64,000 nucleotides of DNA from Polyangiaceae bacterium (GCA_013361525.1 JABFXY010000024.1:144947-208946); one strand, 5' to 3'; positions 33,148-41,526 are shown, counted from the first letter of the stretch. Made by a program: numbers and translations. Notes: generated by a model not told the origin, from the letters alone.

Positions 33148-34725
33148 ATGCGCCCACCCATGGGGTGCGCGTCGAGGAGAGCTCGGATCGTGGCGAGCTC
33201 GGTCCTCGCGACAGCGGTGGTTTCGCTGCTCGCGAGCGGCTGCAGGCCGGTCCGCAAGCGCGCGAAGCAAGACGATTGGCGAGGCGGCTCGCTCTTCGAT
33301 TACGAGCCGAAGCGACGCACCCAAGAGCAGGCCGCCGACGAATCCGATGAGGACGAGCCGCCGCCCGGCTACGTCCACGCGAAGGCCCGTTTCGTCTGGA
33401 TTCGCAAGAAGCCCGACCCCGACGCAGACTGGCTCGGCTACATCACGCTCGGCCAATCGCTCGCGCTTCGGCGGGACCGGCGCGGAATGGTCGAAGGCTC
33501 CGGCTCGACCTGCCGAAACTGGGTCCCCGTCGCGCCGAAGGGTTGGGTCTGCATCGGTCGAGACGCGACGCTCGACGAAGAAGATCCGACGTTCAAGCTC
33601 CTCCACGAACGGACCGCGAACGTCGAGTCCCCTTGGCCATTCGACTACGCGCGGTCACTCGGCGCACCTCGCTATCGCCTATTGCCGACCTTGCGCGATC
33701 AAAAGGCAAAAGAGGGCGACATCCCCGCGCTCCTCGCGCGGATCGAAAAGGCGCGCGCGGCGAAGAACGATGTCGAAATCGAGGCGATCGACAAGCGGCT
33801 CATCGGCGTCGAGCTCGGAATGACCGGCGAAGCGCCGCCGACTTTGTTCGAGCCCGCGCCCACCATCATGGAGACCGACGAGGACGTCGCGCTCGGGTCG
33901 ACCATTGCATACAACGATGAATTCGATTTCGAGGGACGCGCCTGGCTCCTCGGTTGGGACCAATCGATCATCCCTCAGGCTCGCGTGAAGAAATATCCGC
34001 GCTCGGCCTTTCACGGGGTCGAGATCGAAGGCGACGTCGAGCTCCCGCTCGCGTTCGTGAAACGCCAAGGCGCGTACGAATACCGCATCGGGCCGAACGG
34101 CAAGCTCGCTCCGACGACCGACATGATCGAGCCTCACGCAATGGTCGAGCTCGGTGACGACATCGTCGAGCTCGATGGACGAAAGCTCTTCGAGACCGAA
34201 AAGGAAGGCGTCTACGTCTCCGAGCGCGACGTCGTCTACGTGAACCCGACGTCGGCGGTGCCCTCGGACGTGTCTTCCGAAGGGCGGCGCACATGGGTCG
34301 AGGTCAGCACCGTCGGCGGCTGGCTCGTCGCCTTCGAGGGTGCGCGGCCCGTCTACGCGACCGCCATTTCAGCAGGCCGCGCCGCACTGGAAGAAGACGG
34401 CACGATGGTCCCGTCCTCGTCGACGCCGATTGGCACGTACACGATCAAGAGCAAGCTCAAGACGACGACGATGCGCTCGGACCGACGGCCCGACAACGTC
34501 CACGCCGAGGTCATGTACACGCAAGTCTTCCACGAGGACTACGCCCTTCACGGCGCGTATTGGCACGCCGATTGGGGTGACCGAAGAAGCGCCGGTTGCG
34601 TCAACCTCTCCCCTACCGATTCCAAATGGCTCTTCGATTGGTCCGAGCCGAACATGCCGGAAGGCTGGCACGCGAAGAAGCTTTTCGGCGGCGAGCCGAC
34701 CACGGTCGTCGTCATTCATTTGTAG
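33148..34725 (+). CDS. L,D-transpeptidase-domain (YkuD) lipoprotein
   Basis: 525 residues. Signal peptide with lipobox (VVSLLASGCR). The central part is unrecognised, containing an SH3-like VHAKARFVWIRKKP region and acidic stretches. The C-terminal catalytic domain has the LDT signature: IGTYTIKSKL, LHGAYWHADWG and RRSAGCVNLSP with the nucleophilic Cys preceded by SAG, then a WLFDW. It would form 3-3 peptidoglycan crosslinks or anchor proteins to the wall, from the outer face of the inner membrane or inside of the outer one. Second ATG at 33160 is possible as the start. Confidence 0.85.
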   Translation: MRPPMGCASRRARIVASSVLATAVVSLLASGCRPVRKRAKQDDWRGGSLFDYEPKRRTQEQAADESDEDEPPPGYVHAKARFVWIRKKPDPDADWLGYITLGQSLALRRDRRGMVEGSGSTCRNWVPVAPKGWVCIGRDATLDEEDPTFKLLHERTANVESPWPFDYARSLGAPRYRLLPTLRDQKAKEGDIPALLARIEKARAAKNDVEIEAIDKRLIGVELGMTGEAPPTLFEPAPTIMETDEDVALGSTIAYNDEFDFEGRAWLLGWDQSIIPQARVKKYPRSAFHGVEIEGDVELPLAFVKRQGAYEYRIGPNGKLAPTTDMIEPHAMVELGDDIVELDGRKLFETEKEGVYVSERDVVYVNPTSAVPSDVSSEGRRTWVEVSTVGGWLVAFEGARPVYATAISAGRAALEEDGTMVPSSSTPIGTYTIKSKLKTTTMRSDRRPDNVHAEVMYTQVFHEDYALHGAYWHADWGDRRSAGCVNLSPTDSKWLFDWSEPNMPEGWHAKKLFGGEPTTVVVIHL

Positions 34726-34796
34726 CGGTATGAATCGGCCCATGAGCGGCCTCGCGACTTGGACGAAGAGTTGCAGCGGCGCCGAGCTCAGCGATC

Positions 34797-34956
34797 GGCA
34801 GTGAACGGTGACCGGCTCCGGTGGGGGTCGTCAGTCGCCGGGCACCGCGGAGTGGGGTCCCCAGCCCCTTCGGGGCTACCCCACTCCGCTCGTTTGCCGC
34901 AATGCCTCGGCGGCGACTTCCTCCCTGCCCACCTACGCCGGTCACCGTTCACTGCC
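34797..34956. repeat. Palindromic MITE-like element, copy 1
   Basis: About 160 bp with near-perfect terminal inverted repeats GGCAGTGAACGGTGACCGG and its complement at the right end. The centre holds a nested stem-loop (GAGTGGGG/CCCCACTC with an inner AGCCC-CTTCG-GGGCT). No reading frame of note. The same sequence, inverted, occurs at 36610-36763, over 90 percent alike by eye along the whole length. With the remaining bases of 34726-35103 this fills the gene-free stretch before the YeeE/YedE gene. Confidence 0.85.
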
Positions 34957-35103
34957 TCCCGATACCGTCATTGCGCCTTCACCCAGCGCTATTGGCACCA
35001 TTGCGGCGGTGTACGAACGTGTGACGAGATCGAACACCTTCGCAGGCACGAGCAATGCCTCCCGCTTCCTTGAAGGGGGTGCAGCATCGTTCTCCTCGCA
35101 GCG

Positions 35104-36000
35104 TTGGGATTCGTCCTCGGCTTCGCGTTGAACCACGGAACGATCTGCACCGTCATTGCCACGTCGGAGCTGGTTTCCGAGAAGCGACCGGCGCGATTCA
35201 TCGCACTCCTCGAATGCGCTCTCTGGGCGGCGCTCGCGTATGCGATTGTCGACGTGGCCCCGACGATGCGACAGGGCTGGTCACCTCTCGCGCACCTGGT
35301 CCCGGCAGCCATCCTGTTCGGGATCGGCGCGTACGTGAATGGAGCGTGTGTCTTCGGATCCGTCGCGCATTTCGGCAATGGTGACGTCGCGTACCTATGC
35401 GCGCTCGTCGCCGCTTCCGCCGTGTCTCATGTCGAAGCACTGTTCGACGTCGTTCCGAATCGGCCGGCCGCGAGTGCTGCTCTGTCCCACGGGCCCGAGC
35501 TTGTCGGCATCGCGCTGTTGGCGGTCGTCGCGCTGAGGTTCATCGTATCCATGGGATCGGAACCCAACTTCCGGCGGCTGACCTTTGCAATGGGCGCGAT
35601 CGGCATTTGCTTCACCATGCTGACGGTTTTGCACCCCGAATACTCGATTGTGGCCTCGGTCCGAACGATCGCTTCGCGGCCGGCGGAGACCGCGGTGATT
35701 TCCTTCTGCTTGCTCGGCGGCAGCCTCGCCTCCGGAACGCACAAGCATCGCCGATTCATGCTGAAATGGCCGACCGCCGAAAGCGTCGCCAGAAGAACAC
35801 TCGGCGGCTTCCTCATGGGGTTGGGTGCGCTGCTCATTCCCGGAAGCAACGATACGGTCCTGCTCACCGGCTTCCCCATGGGTGCCTGGCAGGCCGCGCT
35901 CGTCTATCTGCTGCTCGTCACGACGCTCGTCGCACTGATGCTCAAGTTCGGCTCGCTGGCGCAATCCTCCATCGAAGCTTCGAAGCCGACGACAGCGTGA
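35104..36000 (+). CDS. YeeE/YedE (TsuA-like) sulfur transport family membrane protein
   Basis: 298 residues from a TTG at 35104. The family's Cys-containing motifs are visible: FVLGFALNHGTICTV and YVNGACVFGSVAHFGNGD, plus later helices (GGSLASGTHKH, FLMGLGALLIPGSNDTVLLTGFPMG). About eight or nine membrane helices. YeeE/YedE proteins take up thiosulfate or related sulfur species, using the conserved Cys for relay. The likely true start could be an ATC at 35086, which has AGGGGG at good spacing and would complete the first helix. The gene lies alone between the two inverted elements. Confidence 0.8.
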   Translation: MGFVLGFALNHGTICTVIATSELVSEKRPARFIALLECALWAALAYAIVDVAPTMRQGWSPLAHLVPAAILFGIGAYVNGACVFGSVAHFGNGDVAYLCALVAASAVSHVEALFDVVPNRPAASAALSHGPELVGIALLAVVALRFIVSMGSEPNFRRLTFAMGAIGICFTMLTVLHPEYSIVASVRTIASRPAETAVISFCLLGGSLASGTHKHRRFMLKWPTAESVARRTLGGFLMGLGALLIPGSNDTVLLTGFPMGAWQAALVYLLLVTTLVALMLKFGSLAQSSIEASKPTTA

Positions 36001-36012
36001 TCCCCAGCCGTC

Positions 36013-36425
36013 GAGCCAGCTCGGTTCGATTGTTGCGCTCGCGAGGTTCTTTCCGAGCCAGCTCGGTTCGATTGTTGCGCTCGCGAGATTCTTTCCGAGC
36101 CAGCTCGGTTCAATTGTTGCGGTTGCGAGACTTTTTTCCGAGCCAGCTCGGTTCGATTGCTGCGCTCGCGAGATTCTTTCCGAGCCAGCTCGGTTCGATT
36201 GCTGCGCTCGCGAAATCAGATCCGAGCCAGCTCGGAAGTTTTGCTGCGAACGCGAGATGGCTGCCCAGCCGGCTCGGTCGAATTTCGTGCACTGCAACGT
36301 CAAGAGCGAGCCAGCTCCAAGCGAATTCTGGTGCTGCAACAATCGAGCCGAGCCAGCTCCAAGCGAATCCTCGCGCGACAACAAACGGAGCGAGCCAGGT
36401 CCCGGCGCGCCGATCCGAAGTGGCA
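36013..36425. repeat. 42-bp tandem repeat array, about 10 units
   Basis: Units start with GAGCCAGCTCGG-like sequence at 36013, 36055, 36097, 36140, 36182, 36224, about 36264, 36308, 36350 and 36392, giving a period of 42 bp (42-44). Each early unit contains the 14-bp palindrome CCGAGCCAGCTCGG followed by TTCGATTG(T/C)TGCGCTCGCGAG; units drift towards the right end. It begins 12 bp after the YeeE/YedE stop. It fills the long gene-free stretch 36001-36609 along with unremarkable DNA to 36609. There are no spacers, so it is not CRISPR. Confidence 0.85.
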
Positions 36426-36609
36426 TCGTCGAAACTGAACCCCCAGAGATCGGATCGCGATTGTCGCGAAAACCGGGGCTCGGCACCCCACACGCCGCCG
36501 CGGTGGCCCGAGATCCGCGCGTTCTTCGATCCGAAGTCGATGCGTTCAGTCTGGACCGCGCGACTTCGGATCCCGGGTCATCGACCGACGCGCACGGTCA
36601 CGACGGAGA

Positions 36610-36763
36610 CAGTGAACGGTGACCGGCGTAGGTGGGCAGGGAGGAAGTCGCCGCCAAGGCATTGCGGTCTACGAGCGGAGTGGGGAGCCCCGAAGGGGCT
36701 GGGCCCCACTCCGCCCCGCTCGGCGACTGACGACCCCCCACCGGAGCCGGTCACCGTTCACTG
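36610..36763. repeat. Palindromic MITE-like element, copy 2 (inverted)
   Basis: 154 bp, begins CAGTGAACGGTGACCGG and ends with the complement of it. Read on the minus strand it matches copy 1 (34797-34956) almost base for base, including the inner stem-loop with AGCCCCTTCGGGGCT. The two copies bracket the YeeE/YedE gene and the 42-bp repeat array. No transposase is present between them. Confidence 0.85.
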
Positions 36764-36819
36764 CCGAGTGATGCTGTAATGGTGACGCCGGCCCACTCCG
36801 CGCTGCCCTGACGACCGGC

Positions 36820-38223
36820 TCACCGAGGCGCCGCAAACCTCAACCGAAGCTTCGACGAAGGCGACAGCGTGATCCGCGGACGCGCTTTCGGCAGCTCGCG
36901 TTCTTCGTGTCGGAACGAGAACCGCTGATAGAGCGATGCGAGCGCGACGACAGCTTCGACCGAGGCGAAGGCCCTTCCGATACAAGCCCTCGGGCCGGCA
37001 CCGAACGGCAAATAGCTCTGTTTGGGCCGCCGCTCTTCCGCTTCGGGCGCGAAGCGATCAGGCCGAAATGCCGTCGGCTCGGGATAAAAGCGCGGGTCTC
37101 GATGCGTGAAGTAGGTCCAAATCACGACCTCGCTCCCGTGTGATACCGAATAAGGGCCGATGGTCGCATCACGGCCTGCCCTCCGCGCCAGCACGTAGGC
37201 AGGTGGATAAAGGCGCATCGCCTCTTTGACGATTCGATCCGTGTAAACGAGCTTGTCGACGTCGGCCGCCGTCGGGAGCCTCGAGCCGAGCACGTTATCG
37301 AGCTCTTGCCGGAGCTTTCGCTCGACTTCGGGAGAGCGCGCGATCAACGACAGCGCCCACGAGAGCGTATTGGATGTCGTCTCGTGCCCGGCGAGGAGGA
37401 ACGTGACGAGCTCGTCGCGGATCTCACGCGACGACAGGCGCACCGAAGCGTCCTCGGGGTCGACCGCGTCGAGGAGCATCTGCAATAGATCGTTGTGCTT
37501 GATCGAGCTCGCACGACGAGCCGCGATGACGCGATCGATGACGCCGTCCAGCGCGGCGAGCGCCTTCACGTTCGTGCGGTCCACTGGCCATTTGAGCGCT
37601 TTGGGGGTCGACCTCGGCACGGCGAGCGACATCTGGAACGTCCGCATCGAGCGCCCGACCGTATCGACCTCGCTCGCGAGATCGATCCCGAGGAGCGTGC
37701 GACCGACGATGCGCAGCGTGAGATCGATCATCTCGGCGCCAACGTCCCATTGGGCTCCGATTCGCATTCTGCCGAGCGTCGTCTCGGTCTCGGCGACCAT
37801 TCGATCGACACACGCTTCGATCGCCCTCTTCGTGAAGGCCGGGCCGAGGAGGCGCCGATGTCTGCGCCATACCTCCCCATCCGTCGTGAGAAGGCCTTGT
37901 CCCAACACGGTCGACAGGCTCTCGAACGCGGTATGGGTCTTTTCGAATGCGTCGGACTGGGTAATCAGAACATCGCGGATATGGTCCGGATGTTTGAGGA
38001 CATAGAGGCCGACGCCGTTCGACGGTGCATAATAGATGTCGCCGTAGCGCTCGAAACGCGACCCGACGAACGAAAATGGGTCGAAGAAGAACGCCGCTGC
38101 ATAACGCAGCGACTCGACGACGCCTGCTTTGCGCGGCGGAGGCCCGGGCGGAAAGCCCTGTTTATTCGCAGGAGCGTGGGTCGAGTCGGTCGAGGTCCGG
38201 CCAGGCTCCGCGGTGGCGCTCAC
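36820..38223 (-). CDS. Cytochrome P450, coupled to a Tyr-motif repeat protein
   Basis: 467 residues from a GTG at 38223. P450 motifs are complete: AGHETTSNTLSWAL (I helix), KEAMRLYPPAYVLAR (ExxR), and LPFGAGPRACIGRAFASVEA with the heme Cys. The N-terminus has the GFPPGPPPRKAG proline-rich hinge usual in class II-like or CYP102/CYP4-like sequences but no membrane helix. The start overlaps the stop of the upstream repeat gene by 4 bp (GTGA), so translation is coupled. No ferredoxin is near. A hydroxylase or cross-linking enzyme; its upstream partner suggests a peptide substrate, which is inference. Confidence 0.88.
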   Translation of the reverse strand: MSATAEPGRTSTDSTHAPANKQGFPPGPPPRKAGVVESLRYAAAFFFDPFSFVGSRFERYGDIYYAPSNGVGLYVLKHPDHIRDVLITQSDAFEKTHTAFESLSTVLGQGLLTTDGEVWRRHRRLLGPAFTKRAIEACVDRMVAETETTLGRMRIGAQWDVGAEMIDLTLRIVGRTLLGIDLASEVDTVGRSMRTFQMSLAVPRSTPKALKWPVDRTNVKALAALDGVIDRVIAARRASSIKHNDLLQMLLDAVDPEDASVRLSSREIRDELVTFLLAGHETTSNTLSWALSLIARSPEVERKLRQELDNVLGSRLPTAADVDKLVYTDRIVKEAMRLYPPAYVLARRAGRDATIGPYSVSHGSEVVIWTYFTHRDPRFYPEPTAFRPDRFAPEAEERRPKQSYLPFGAGPRACIGRAFASVEAVVALASLYQRFSFRHEERELPKARPRITLSPSSKLRLRFAAPR

Positions 38224-38642
38224 GTGCCCGGGACGCCGTATTCCGCGGCGAACCCTCCCTCACCGTGTCCACCGCCGACGCCTGCGCCCCCAGTGCCGCC
38301 ACCGCCGGTGCCCGGTACACCATATTCAGGCGCGAGCATCCCGCCGTCACCGTCACCGCCCTGACCAGAGCCGCCCTGACCAGAGCCACCCTGCGCGCCG
38401 CCGCCGTCCGCGACCTGACCGCCCCCACCGCCCGTACCCGGAACACCGTATTCGGGAGCAGCACCACCGCTGCCGTCGTCGCCGCACCCCGCTGCAACCG
38501 TCACGAGCCCGAGGAGAAGCGCTGCCGCCGTTCGCGGAATGCCACCGTCCGCGCTGCGGATCTTCTCACCGCAATGCGGGCAGGTGGTCTCGCTGAGCTT
38601 CGCGGCGCAACCACAAGAAGAGCAAGTAACGAAGGGCGGCAT
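38220..38642 (-). CDS. Zinc-ribbon/lipoprotein with three EYGVPGT repeats
   Basis: 140 residues from ATG 38642. The N-terminal 30 residues form a zinc-ribbon-like segment (CSSC at 7-10, CPHC at 21-24). Then a hydrophobic helix and a lipobox-like Cys 53 (VAAGC). The remainder is Gly/Ser/Gln linker with three copies of A(P/A)EYGVPGT, at Tyr 65, Tyr 107 and Tyr 135; the last copy is the C-terminus itself. The stop overlaps the P450 start by 4 bp. A zinc ribbon in front of a signal sequence is unusual; it may be a leader-like domain. It is a candidate P450-modified peptide precursor or an unusual lipoprotein. Confidence 0.7.
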   Translation of the reverse strand: MPPFVTCSSCGCAAKLSETTCPHCGEKIRSADGGIPRTAAALLLGLVTVAAGCGDDGSGGAAPEYGVPGTGGGGGQVADGGGAQGGSGQGGSGQGGDGDGGMLAPEYGVPGTGGGGTGGAGVGGGHGEGGFAAEYGVPGT

Positions 38643-38691
38643 GGGCCCGATCGTCGCCCCGGCCTCGTTTCGCTGTCAACGGTGCGGGGAC

Positions 38692-38725
38692 GTTGCAGCA
38701 CGATGGCTGCAACCGTTGCGCAACG
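38692..38725. promoter_or_regulatory. Two adjacent operator-like palindromes
   Basis: GTTGCAGC (38692-38699) and GCTGCAAC (38706-38713) are perfect 8-bp arms with a 6-bp spacer, immediately followed by the perfect 12-bp palindrome CGTTGCGCAACG (38714-38725). They lie in the 197-bp region between the divergent repeat-protein/P450 operon and the heparinase-like gene, where a repressor site would be expected. No protein can be named. Confidence 0.45.
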
Positions 38726-38839
38726 TCGGAATCCGACGAGATTCCCGCGTCGATCGAGCTGCTACGCCGTGGTCCACCGGGATCTTCCGCAGCACACCGC
38801 CGCGCGCTTCGTGGCACGAATCGTGACCATGCCGGCAGC

Positions 38840-40897
38840 ATGATGCGCACCCGCTTCCTTTTGCCGATGCTCGGGGTCCTCGCGTTGATCGGGTGTGGTG
38901 ACAGCGGCGACGCGCCCGACGGGGGGCAAGGGCCGGGCGGCGGCGCCCAAGGCGGTGAAGGGCAAGGCGCGAGTAACAGCGGAGGCGAAGGAGTCGGCGG
39001 CGAAGGAGGAAACCCGGATCCCGTCATTCAAAGCGAGCACCCGCGCATCTATCTGAACGACGAGCAGATCGCGCGCCTCGGCGCAGCGCTCGAAGCACCG
39101 ACGGAGGCGGCGGCGCGGTACACGGCATTCGTCGATTCGGCGCTCGAAGGCGGCGACCCATACGACTTCCAAGGGTGGCATGCGGCGCTGCTCTATGGCC
39201 TGACCGGCGACGAGGCCTACGCCAACCTCGCGATCGCGCACGTCGATGCAATGGTCGCCGAGGACGAAGCGCTGATTGCGTCGGGGAGCTCGCCGAACGT
39301 CGCTTACGACAGCTATTTGGAGGTCGGGCCGCGCGTCGGCGACATGGCGCTCGTCTTCGATTGGTGCTTCGACCTCGTCACGGCCGACCAGCGCGCGCGC
39401 TGGATCGCGTGGGGCAATCAAGCCGTCTACAACGTTTGGCACCACGAAGAGGCGTCGTGGGGTGGGCAATCGATGCCGTGGACGGGTTGGGCCGTCGACG
39501 ACCCGGTGAACAACTACTACTTCTCGTTCTTGCGAGCGACGATGCTCCTCGGCCTCGCAACCTACGAGGAGAACCCCGACGCGCCGGGCTGGGTCGACCA
39601 TTTCCGCCAGACCAAGATCGAAGAGCAGCTCGTGCCGGCCTACGAATCGCTCGCCGGCGGGGGCTCCCGCGAGGGCACCGGATACGGCGTCGCGATGATG
39701 AATCTGTTTCGCCTCTACGACCTCTGGCAGAAGTCGACCGGCGAAAACATCGCGAGCCTCACCCCGCACGCACGCGACTCGATTGCGCACATGACGCATT
39801 CGATCGTCCCTACGTTGGATCGCATTGCGCCGATCGGCGATCACGCGCGCGACTCGACGGCGTCGCTCTTCGATTATCACCGCGACTATCTGCTCGTCCT
39901 CGGCGCGCAGTATCCCAATCACGAGTCCACGCTCGCCGCGCGCTCTCTTCTCGCGGCCTCCAGCGTCCCGGAAGCGTCCCAAGGCTTCATGCGGTTTTCC
40001 GACTTTCTCTACGATCCGACGGGGCTGGACACGGCGCCGCTTTCGTCGCTGTATCCCGCGTACCATGCGGCCGGCGTCGGCAACGTCTTCATTCGCTCGT
40101 CGTGGGAAGCCGACGCGACGTGGGCCGGTTTCATCGCCGGCGCGTATGACCAGAGTCACGCGCACCACGATCAAGGGTCGCTGATGATCTACGGCGGAGA
40201 GTGGCTCGCCTACGACTCGAACATTCAATCGCACTCCGGCATCCGCCAAGAAGAGGAGCTGCACAACCTCGTGCGCGTCGAGGTCGGCGGCGACGTCCTT
40301 CGAATGCACGAAGGCGCTTCACCCGCGAAGCTCGTCGCCCTCGCCGACGAGCCCGGTGCAGCGTTCTTCGCAGCCGACGTAACGCCCATTTACGACAGCG
40401 GCGAGATCGAGTCGCTCACCCGCGAGGTGGTCTTCGTCAAACCGAACCTCTTCGTGGTCCGCGACCGCGTCCGAACCAGCGACCCGTCCGCGCGCCGCGT
40501 CTTCCAGCTCAACACGCCGATCGACCCGTCGGTGACGAGCGGCCGCGCGTCGATGAACGGCACGGCCGGCTCGCTGGATCTCTTCGTCGCGCGCCCGAGC
40601 AACGTCACCCCCACCGTCGTCGATTGGGCCCAGGTGGACGACGACATCGAAGGCGGCTACCGCATCGAGGTGAGCGCAACGGGACAAGAGGAGGCCGTTT
40701 TCCTGACCGTCCTCTCCGTCGGCGGCGAAGCCTCGAGCATCACCCCCATCGGCGACACCGGCGTCGAAATCGACACCGAGAGCGCGGGCACCATTACCGT
40801 CACGTTCGAGAGCAACGCAATCGGCGCCACCCTCGCAATGGGAGGCGACACCCCCACCTTCGACGAAAGCGTGGAGACGCTGCCCCTCACTCAATGA
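38840..40897 (+). CDS. Heparinase II/III-like lipoprotein
   Basis: 685 residues from ATG 38840, giving a signal peptide and lipobox (LALIGCG). A Gly-rich linker precedes an alpha-helical toroid region (HPRIYLNDEQIARLGAALEAP, LLYGLTGDEAYANLAIAHVDAM) and the C-terminal beta-sandwich with AYDQSHAHHDQGSLMIYGGEWLAYDSNI, the His-rich signature of heparinase II/III and alginate lyase-like enzymes. The likely role is cleavage of uronic-acid polysaccharides on the cell surface or in prey and litter. Divergent from the P450 operon. Residues for catalysis (Tyr and His) are plausible but not confirmed. Confidence 0.75.
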   Translation: MMRTRFLLPMLGVLALIGCGDSGDAPDGGQGPGGGAQGGEGQGASNSGGEGVGGEGGNPDPVIQSEHPRIYLNDEQIARLGAALEAPTEAAARYTAFVDSALEGGDPYDFQGWHAALLYGLTGDEAYANLAIAHVDAMVAEDEALIASGSSPNVAYDSYLEVGPRVGDMALVFDWCFDLVTADQRARWIAWGNQAVYNVWHHEEASWGGQSMPWTGWAVDDPVNNYYFSFLRATMLLGLATYEENPDAPGWVDHFRQTKIEEQLVPAYESLAGGGSREGTGYGVAMMNLFRLYDLWQKSTGENIASLTPHARDSIAHMTHSIVPTLDRIAPIGDHARDSTASLFDYHRDYLLVLGAQYPNHESTLAARSLLAASSVPEASQGFMRFSDFLYDPTGLDTAPLSSLYPAYHAAGVGNVFIRSSWEADATWAGFIAGAYDQSHAHHDQGSLMIYGGEWLAYDSNIQSHSGIRQEEELHNLVRVEVGGDVLRMHEGASPAKLVALADEPGAAFFAADVTPIYDSGEIESLTREVVFVKPNLFVVRDRVRTSDPSARRVFQLNTPIDPSVTSGRASMNGTAGSLDLFVARPSNVTPTVVDWAQVDDDIEGGYRIEVSATGQEEAVFLTVLSVGGEASSITPIGDTGVEIDTESAGTITVTFESNAIGATLAMGGDTPTFDESVETLPLTQ

Positions 40898-40904
40898 CAA
40901 AGGC

Positions 40905-41019
40905 AACCGCAAAGACGCGAAGTGAAGAAGGAGTGCGCAAAGGTTAAGAGATTGCTGGGTTCGCCTTCCGAAATCTCACACCTTCGTGCTCGCTTTCTGC
41001 CCTTTGCGTCTTTGCGGTT
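40905..41019. repeat. Palindromic repeat of the AACCGCAAAGACGC type
   Basis: Left end AACCGCAAAGACGCGAAG (40905-40922) and right end CCTTTGCGTCTTTGCGGTT (41001-41019) are inverted, with unrelated AT-richer sequence between. It lies between the heparinase-like gene and the convergent UPF0262-like gene. A second copy is at 50251-50346. Elements of this general motif occur in many genomes as small mobile or transcript-end repeats. Confidence 0.75.
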
Positions 41020-41039
41020 TCTGCCCGGCTGCGGTGCGC

Positions 41040-41507
41040 TCAAAGGTGCCGGTGAGCGCCGGCCATTTTCGACGTGTCCACCGCGAGGGACACGACGAAC
41101 GAGAAGACCTTGCGGCGAAGGTCGTGCGTCTTGCCGAGCTCGGGGATGGCGGCGGCGAGCTTGCGCGCGCCGTCGTCGTGGACGACGCGCTTGGCCATAT
41201 CGAGCGCCTCGGCGCGGGCCGCGTGGAGGCCGTCCTCCTCGAGGCGGTGGATCACCGAGATGTATTCGTCGAGCAGGCTTTGGAGGGTGGCGCGCGGAAC
41301 CGTGATGATCTCGGGCGCCTCACCTCCGATGTGCAATCGAATCTCGAGGTCCGCGTCGTCGAAATGGACGACCATTTTCGAGCACGACCGGTTCGGCCAT
41401 AGCTCACTCGCGGGAATGTCGAGAATGAGGAGGCGCCATTCGCGCCGCCTCGCCTCGTTCGCCCGCTCCCACAACGACTCGTCGACGACAATGACCTCGA
41501 CCGGCAT
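41040..41507 (-). CDS. UPF0262-like protein
   Basis: 155 residues. The C-terminal two thirds match my memory of UPF0262: TLQSLLDEYISVIHRLEEDGL, ARAEALDMAKRVVHDDGARKLA and TARR-like LRRKVFSFVVSL. The N-terminus (VEVIVVDESLWERANEARRREWRLLILDIP) also fits. Biochemical function is not known. Cytosolic, no motifs for catalysis seen. It is 19 bp after the SDR gene on the same strand, so likely co-transcribed. Confidence 0.6.
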   Translation of the reverse strand: MPVEVIVVDESLWERANEARRREWRLLILDIPASELWPNRSCSKMVVHFDDADLEIRLHIGGEAPEIITVPRATLQSLLDEYISVIHRLEEDGLHAARAEALDMAKRVVHDDGARKLAAAIPELGKTHDLRRKVFSFVVSLAVDTSKMAGAHRHL

Positions 41508-41526
41508 AGAGGAGCGATATTGTATC

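Noticed and set aside
36013..36425. CRISPR array
   Set aside because: The 42-bp units are contiguous tandem repeats without unique spacers and no cas genes are near.
34797..36763. Classical composite transposon
   Set aside because: No transposase lies in or next to the inverted copies and the ends have no visible target duplication.
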